63,348 nt of DNA, taken from NCBI GenBank assembly GCA_947626935.1, contig CANQUD010000006.1, positions 1 to 63,348 of the forward strand. The letters run 5' to 3'. The notes under the pieces are model-generated. The model searched no databases and had not been told where the DNA came from. It was given only the letters and a program-made list of their open reading frames with translations. Made by a program: the position numbers and the translations under genes. This DNA is from an uncultured Clostridia bacterium (GTDB lineage Bacteria; Bacillota; Clostridia; Christensenellales; Borkfalkiaceae). Positions 58,695-63,348 of the stretch are shown piece after piece (position 1 is the first letter of the stretch; every line of letters begins with the position of its first letter).

Positions 58695-59885
58695 TCATTT
58701 TTTCATTCCCTTGTATTCTTCGTACAGATCGCGGAAGGCGGGGAGGCTGCGCTCGATGACGGCGCGGGAGACGCAATAGGAGACGCGCACATACCCCGTG
58801 ACGCCGAAACTGTCGGACGGGACGAGGAGAAGTTCATGCCTCTTCGCCCGCTCCGAGAAGGCGACGGCGTCAGGCTCGAGCGCCTTGACAAAGAGGTAGA
58901 ACGCTCCCTGCGGCGGGACACATTCGTAGCCCGTTTCCGTCAGAAAATCGTACAATATGTCGCGATTTTTGCGGTATTCCTCGACGTCGCAGCTCTTTCC
59001 GAGGCTCGCGGCGCACACCCTTTGGAAGAGGGCGGGCGCACAGACGAATCCGAGCCTTCTCCCCGCGCCGCAGACTGCCGCGAAGAGGGCGCCGGTGTGG
59101 CACGCAAAGGGGCTGATGGCGATGTAGCCGATGCGTTCGCCCGCAAGGGAGAGCGATTTCGAGAAGGAATAGCAGAGGATCGTGTCGTGATAATAGCACA
59201 TGGGGTAGGGAACTTCCGCGCCGTAGGTAAGTTCGCGGTACGGTTCGTCCGCGATGAGGAAGATCGGCTCCCCCTTCTCGCAGCTCTTTCTCTCGAGCAG
59301 ATCGCCGAGGCGGTGCAGTTCCTCGGCGGAGACGATCGCCCCCGTGGGATTGTTGGGAGAGTTGAGGATGACGGCTTTGGTGTGTTTTCCGATCGCCCTG
59401 TCGAGTTCGTCGAAGTCGAGGCGGAAGTTTTGATCGGTCTGCGCGACGACGAGGTTTGCGCCCGCCCCTTCCACATACACTCTGTATTCGGGGAAGAAGG
59501 GCGCGATGGCGACAAATTCATCCCCCTCTTCGCACAGCGCCGTGATTGCGATCGCGAGGGACGCCGCCGCCCCGCATGTCATGTAGATGTGCTCTGCGGA
59601 GACGGGAACGCCGAACTGGCTGTTGATGTAGGCGGAGACGGCTCTTCGCACCTCGGGAGCGCCTTGGGCGGACGTATAGCCGTGCAGGACCTCTGCGGGG
59701 ACCTCGGCGAGCAGACGCTCGATCTCTTTTTGGACGAACTGCGGCGTGGGGACGGACGGATTCCCGATAGAGAAGTCAAAGACGTTGTCTGCGCCGATCT
59801 CCGCCTTGCGCTTGTTGCCGTATTCGAAGAGTTCGCGGATGACGCTCCGCTCCTCGCCGAGATGTTGCATGTTTCGGTTGATCAT
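58695..59885 (-). CDS. Class I/II PLP-dependent aminotransferase
   Basis: A 396-residue fold-type I aminotransferase of the aspartate/aromatic type. Motifs: DFSIGNPSVPTPQ near the N-terminus, CGAAASLAIAI (PLP phosphate loop), NSPNNPTGAIVS, ADEPYRELTYG, and the PLP lysine in YSFSKSLSLAGERIGY (near residue 241). The C-terminal Arg region is VRVSYCVSRAVIERSL. The strict substrate is unknown; relatives are annotated as aspartate/tyrosine aminotransferases. It lies alone between repeat blocks, so context gives no pathway. Confidence 0.93.
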   Translation of the reverse strand: MINRNMQHLGEERSVIRELFEYGNKRKAEIGADNVFDFSIGNPSVPTPQFVQKEIERLLAEVPAEVLHGYTSAQGAPEVRRAVSAYINSQFGVPVSAEHIYMTCGAAASLAIAITALCEEGDEFVAIAPFFPEYRVYVEGAGANLVVAQTDQNFRLDFDELDRAIGKHTKAVILNSPNNPTGAIVSAEELHRLGDLLERKSCEKGEPIFLIADEPYRELTYGAEVPYPMCYYHDTILCYSFSKSLSLAGERIGYIAISPFACHTGALFAAVCGAGRRLGFVCAPALFQRVCAASLGKSCDVEEYRKNRDILYDFLTETGYECVPPQGAFYLFVKALEPDAVAFSERAKRHELLLVPSDSFGVTGYVRVSYCVSRAVIERSLPAFRDLYEEYKGMKK

Positions 59886-60153
59886 GATATTTCTCCTTGG
59901 GAATGTTTTTGAGGCGGGGTTCCCCCCACCACCCGCTGCGCGGGAGCCTCTCCCCCCGAAGGGGTAGGCTCTCCCCAGACCTTACCCCCTACGGGGTGGA
60001 GCAACGCATTCTGCGAAAAGTCCAGTGAACTTTTCGCGCGTTGCGACAGGAGCGAGCGCATTCTCTCGCGCGAGCGGTGACCGAATGCGGGTCTCTACCC
60101 GCATGAGACAGGTGGCACGGCGCAGTCGTGACGAATGGGGGGATCGCGGCGGG
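59886..60153. repeat. Intergenic repeat: CCACCACCCGC linker and module B
   Basis: A CCCCACCACCCGCTGCGCGG linker, then a complete module B at 59997-60145: CAACGC...GCGTTG enclosing GCGAAAAG...CTTTTCGC, then CTCGCGCGAG, ATGCGGGT / ACCCGCAT and CACGGC / GTCGTG. Confidence 0.8.
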
Positions 60154-62973
60154 TCAATTTTCAATGACTTTTTTCAGGAACTGTCCCGTGTAGCTCTCTT
60201 CGACGTGGGCGACCTGTTCGGGCGTGCCCGTCGTCACGATCTCGCCGCCGCCGTCTCCCCCCTCGGGTCCGAGGTCGATGATGTAGTCGGCGATCTTGAT
60301 GACGTCCAGATTGTGTTCGATGACGAGGACGGTGTTCCCGCCGTCGCGGAGTTTCAAGAGGATATTGATGAGTTTTTCGACGTCGAAGCTGTGCAAGCCC
60401 GTCGTCGGTTCGTCCAAAATGTAGAATGTCTTGCCCGTGGAGCGCTTGGAAAGCTCCGTCGCGAGCTTCACCCGCTGTGCCTCGCCGCCCGAGAGCGTCG
60501 TGGAACTCTGTCCGAGCTTGATGTAGCCCAGTCCCACTTCGTTGAGCGTCCTGATCTTGTTGTAGACGGAAGGAATGCTCTTGAAGAAGTCGCACGCCTC
60601 TTCGACCGTCATATCGAGCACGTCGGCGATCGTCTTTCCCTTGTAGCGGACCTCGAGGGTCTCGCGGTTGTACCGTTTTCCCCCGCACACTTCGCAGGGA
60701 ACGTACACATCGGGCAGGAAGTGCATCTCGATCTTCATGATGCCGTCCCCCTCGCAGTTCTCGCACCTGCCGCCCGCGACGTTGAAGGAGAATCTCCCCG
60801 CCTTGAAGCCGAGCGCCTTTGCGTCGGGTGTGGTCGCGAAGAGTTCACGGATGGGGCTGAAAACGCCCGTATAAGTCGCGGGATTGGAGCGCGGCGTGCG
60901 TCCGATCGGCGACTGGTCGATGGCGATGACCTTGTCGAAATATTCGAGTCCCGAGAACGCCCCGCTCTCTCCGAGGGGAAGGCGGGAGCCGTTCAGGTTG
61001 TTGGAGAGGATGGGCAGAATGATCTCGTTGACGAGCGAACTCTTGCCCGACCCGCTCACCCCCGTCACGAGGGTGATGAGTCCCGCTGGGATCTCGGCGG
61101 TGATGCCCTTGAGGTTGTTCTGGCAGCAGTTTTCCACGCGGAACCATCTACCGTCGGGCGGTTTTCTCTGCGCGGGAACGGGAATTTTCCGCCGCCCCGC
61201 AAGATAGTCGCCCGTGATGGAGCGCGGCTCCTTCATGATGTCCTCTGCGGTGCCGCAGGCGACGACTTCTCCCCCGTGCACACCCGCCTTCGGTCCGATG
61301 TCGACGATGTAGTCCGCCGCCCGCATGGTCTCCTCGTCATGTTCGACGACGATGAGAGTGTTGCCGAGGTCGCGCAGTCCCTTCAGCGAATCGAGGAGCC
61401 GTGCGTTGTCCCGCTGGTGCAGTCCGATGGAAGGCTCGTCGAGAATGTAGAGGACGCCCGTCAGGGCGGAGCCGATCTGCGTCGCGAGCCTGATCCGCTG
61501 GCTTTCCCCGCCCGAGAGCGTCGCGGCGTTCCGCGAGAGGGTCAGATAGTCCAGTCCCACGCCGACGAGGAAGTTGATGCGGTTTTTGATCTCCTTGATA
61601 ATGACGTCCGCGATCTTGTGCTGGGTCACGGTCAGTCGGAGTTCGCCGAGGAATTTCCCGATCGCGGAAACGGGCATGTCGCACACTTCGGCAATGTTCT
61701 TCCCCCCGACCGTGACGGCGAGCGCTTCCTTTTTGAGGCGTTTCCCGCGGCAGACGGGACAGTCCGTCGTGCGCATGTAGCGTTCGATGTCCCACTTGAC
61801 GCCGACCGAACTCGTCTGGTTGTACCTGCGCTCGAGGTTGTTCACAAACCCTTCCCACGCGCTCTTGTAGTCGGACGAGAAGGAACGGGTCGCATAGTGC
61901 ATGTCGATCTTCTCTCCCCCGTTGCCGTACATGAGCAAGTTGAAAACGTCCTCGGGAAGGTCCTTTACGGGGACGTCCATGGAGAACTTGTAGTGCTTCG
62001 AGAGGGCGCCTAAATACATCTGTGTGACGGTGGAGCTGTCGAGGTTCCAGCCGCTGATGCGGATCGCTCCCTCGCGCAATGACTTCGTCCTGTCGGGGCA
62101 GATGAGGTCGGGGTCCACGCGCTGCTGAAAGCCGAGACCCGTGCATGCGGGGCAGGCGCCCCACGGGGTGTTGAAGGAAAAGAGACGGGGTTCGATCTCC
62201 TCGATGGAGACGCCGCAGTCGGGACAGGAATAGCGGGATGAGTAGAGAGTCTCCGTCCCGTCGCAGTCGATGACGACCAGTCCGTCCGCGAGCTTCAGCG
62301 CCGTCTCGAGAGATTCGGTGAGGCGCTTCAAGATGCCCTCTTTGACGACGAGACGGTCGATGACGACGGAGATGTTGTGCTTGATGTTCTTGTCGAGCAC
62401 GATCTCTTCCTGCAAGTCATAGACGATGCCGTCGATCTTCACCCGCGCGTAGCCGCTCTTACGGTAGGACGCGAGTTCCTTCTTGTATTCCCCCTTCTTG
62501 CCGCGGATGACGGGGGCGTTGACGAGGAGCTTGCTGCCCTCGGGAAGTTCCATGACGCGGTCGGCGATCTCGTCGACGGTCTGCCGCCGTATCTCTCTGC
62601 CGCATTGGGGGCAATGGGGAACGCCCGCGCGTGCAAAAAGGAGACGGAGATAATCGTAGATCTCCGTCACGGTGCCCACGGTGGAGCGGGGATTGTGGCT
62701 CGTCGTCTTTTGGTCGATGGAAATGGCGGGGGAAAGTCCGTCGATGGACTCGACATCGGGTTTTTCCATCATGCCGAGGAATTGCCGCGCGTAGGAAGAG
62801 AGACTTTCCATGTACCTGCGCTGCCCCTCGGCGAAGATCGTGTCGAAGGCGAGGGTGCTCTTCCCGCTTCCCGACAGCCCCGTGAATACGGTCAGCGTCC
62901 CCCGCGGGATATGCACATCGATGTTTTTTAAGTTGTTGGCTTTTGCGCCATGGACAAAAATTTCGTCTTGCAT
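60154..62973 (-). CDS. uvrA: Excinuclease ABC subunit A
   Basis: A 939-residue damage-recognition ATPase of nucleotide excision repair. It has two ABC modules: Walker A GLSGSGKST (32-40) and GVSGSGKSSL (near 637), with signatures LSGGESQRIRLATQ and LSGGEAQRVKLATEL. Zinc modules are CPDCG...CPACTG in the first half and CENCEGDG...CEVCGG in the second, plus CPQCG near the N-terminus. Length is normal. uvrB and uvrC are not beside it in the window. Confidence 0.98.
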   Translation of the reverse strand: MQDEIFVHGAKANNLKNIDVHIPRGTLTVFTGLSGSGKSTLAFDTIFAEGQRRYMESLSSYARQFLGMMEKPDVESIDGLSPAISIDQKTTSHNPRSTVGTVTEIYDYLRLLFARAGVPHCPQCGREIRRQTVDEIADRVMELPEGSKLLVNAPVIRGKKGEYKKELASYRKSGYARVKIDGIVYDLQEEIVLDKNIKHNISVVIDRLVVKEGILKRLTESLETALKLADGLVVIDCDGTETLYSSRYSCPDCGVSIEEIEPRLFSFNTPWGACPACTGLGFQQRVDPDLICPDRTKSLREGAIRISGWNLDSSTVTQMYLGALSKHYKFSMDVPVKDLPEDVFNLLMYGNGGEKIDMHYATRSFSSDYKSAWEGFVNNLERRYNQTSSVGVKWDIERYMRTTDCPVCRGKRLKKEALAVTVGGKNIAEVCDMPVSAIGKFLGELRLTVTQHKIADVIIKEIKNRINFLVGVGLDYLTLSRNAATLSGGESQRIRLATQIGSALTGVLYILDEPSIGLHQRDNARLLDSLKGLRDLGNTLIVVEHDEETMRAADYIVDIGPKAGVHGGEVVACGTAEDIMKEPRSITGDYLAGRRKIPVPAQRKPPDGRWFRVENCCQNNLKGITAEIPAGLITLVTGVSGSGKSSLVNEIILPILSNNLNGSRLPLGESGAFSGLEYFDKVIAIDQSPIGRTPRSNPATYTGVFSPIRELFATTPDAKALGFKAGRFSFNVAGGRCENCEGDGIMKIEMHFLPDVYVPCEVCGGKRYNRETLEVRYKGKTIADVLDMTVEEACDFFKSIPSVYNKIRTLNEVGLGYIKLGQSSTTLSGGEAQRVKLATELSKRSTGKTFYILDEPTTGLHSFDVEKLINILLKLRDGGNTVLVIEHNLDVIKIADYIIDLGPEGGDGGGEIVTTGTPEQVAHVEESYTGQFLKKVIEN

Positions 62974-63348
62974 GGTATTTTTATGTGATGGGGTTGGTTT
63001 TTATTGTTCCGCCTTGCGTGTCTTCCCCCCCACCACCCGCTACGCGGGAGCCTCTTTGGGCGGCAGGGACCGCCGCAAAGCCCGTCGCGCCCGCCAGCGC
63101 TCCTGTCGCGGCGCAGCTCACAGCCCACTGGGCTGTTGAGCAGAATTGCGCCGCTCCACCCCGAAGGGGTAGGCTCTGTGCCGCCGAGACCTGACCCCGC
63201 GGGGTGGAGCAACGCATTCTGCGAAAAGTTCAGTGAACTTTTCGCGCGTTGCGACAGGAGCGAGCGCATTATCTCGCGCGAGCGGTGACCGAATGCGGGT
63301 CTCTACCCGCATGAGACAGGTGGCACGGCGTAGCCGTGACGAATGGGG
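62974..63348. repeat. Intergenic modules A and B at the window end
   Basis: No gene. The CCACCACCCGCTACGCGG linker, module A at 63057-63177, and module B from 63203 to the edge, where its first hairpin is perfect (GCGAAAAGTTCA-G-TGAACTTTTCGC). Confidence 0.8.

Overview
The window looks like chromosomal DNA of a spore-forming Bacillota of the clostridial type. The evidence is a SpoIVFA/SpoIVFB pair, SpoVT next to a SpoVB/MurJ-like flippase and a YabN-type MazG protein, bL21/bL27, RNase E/G, and many consensus sigma-A promoters with a 17-bp spacer. Lipoprotein signals with Phe at -3 of the lipobox, a very large surface protein and an extracellular amylase suggest a polysaccharide-using, possibly gut-dwelling, uncultured lineage. 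This placement is inference.

Layout. 0.3-16 kb: a LacI-type regulator, an orphan sugar-binding lipoprotein, and a tight three-gene operon read right to left: an alpha-amylase-family lipoprotein, a small secreted protein and a 2,928-residue lipoprotein mixing BspA-type leucine-rich blocks with about 17 InlB-type B-repeats. A perfect 16-bp palindrome lies just upstream. 16.4-16.9 kb: a tRNA Val-Gly-Cys-Leu cluster. 17-20.9 kb: an aldo/keto reductase, an XRE regulator divergent from a membrane protein, rpmA/rplU and a ferritin-like protein. 21.6-27 kb: a ComEC-like hydrolase, RNase E/G, spoIVFB, spoIVFA and a cysteine desulfurase. 27.7-29.4 kb: a candidate structured RNA followed by a zinc-ribbon membrane protein. 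29.8-33.2 kb: an SGNH hydrolase, pyrophosphatase, tRNA-Ser, a decayed serine-recombinase element and a hotdog thioesterase. 33.6-44 kb: ispE, a membrane protein, an APH-like kinase, GDPD, lepA, an MGMT-like protein, hemW, a fused epimerase and an EFR1-type ferredoxin. 44-47.3 kb: an unusual operon with a SelO-like pseudokinase, two very small proteins, a TPR fragment and an LRR protein broken by an amber codon, controlled from a divergent XRE gene. 47.5-63 kb: gyrA, a DUF559 gene, gyrB, dusB, mazG, spoVB-like, spoVT, an aminotransferase and uvrA.

Most of the longer intergenic spaces, apart from a few promoter, tRNA and element-remnant regions, are built from a small library of dispersed palindromic modules (called A to G here). 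They recur in both orientations and in different orders, and they carry almost no credible coding capacity. In one module the paired arms of a hairpin change together between copies, which suggests selection on structure.

The strongest candidates for something undescribed are: (1) the XRE / small peptide / attenuator / SelO-like / TPR / LRR cassette at 44.1-47.3 kb; (2) the rod-shaped RNA at 27.70-27.85 kb, which has its own promoter and terminator; and (3) the modular intergenic repeat families.
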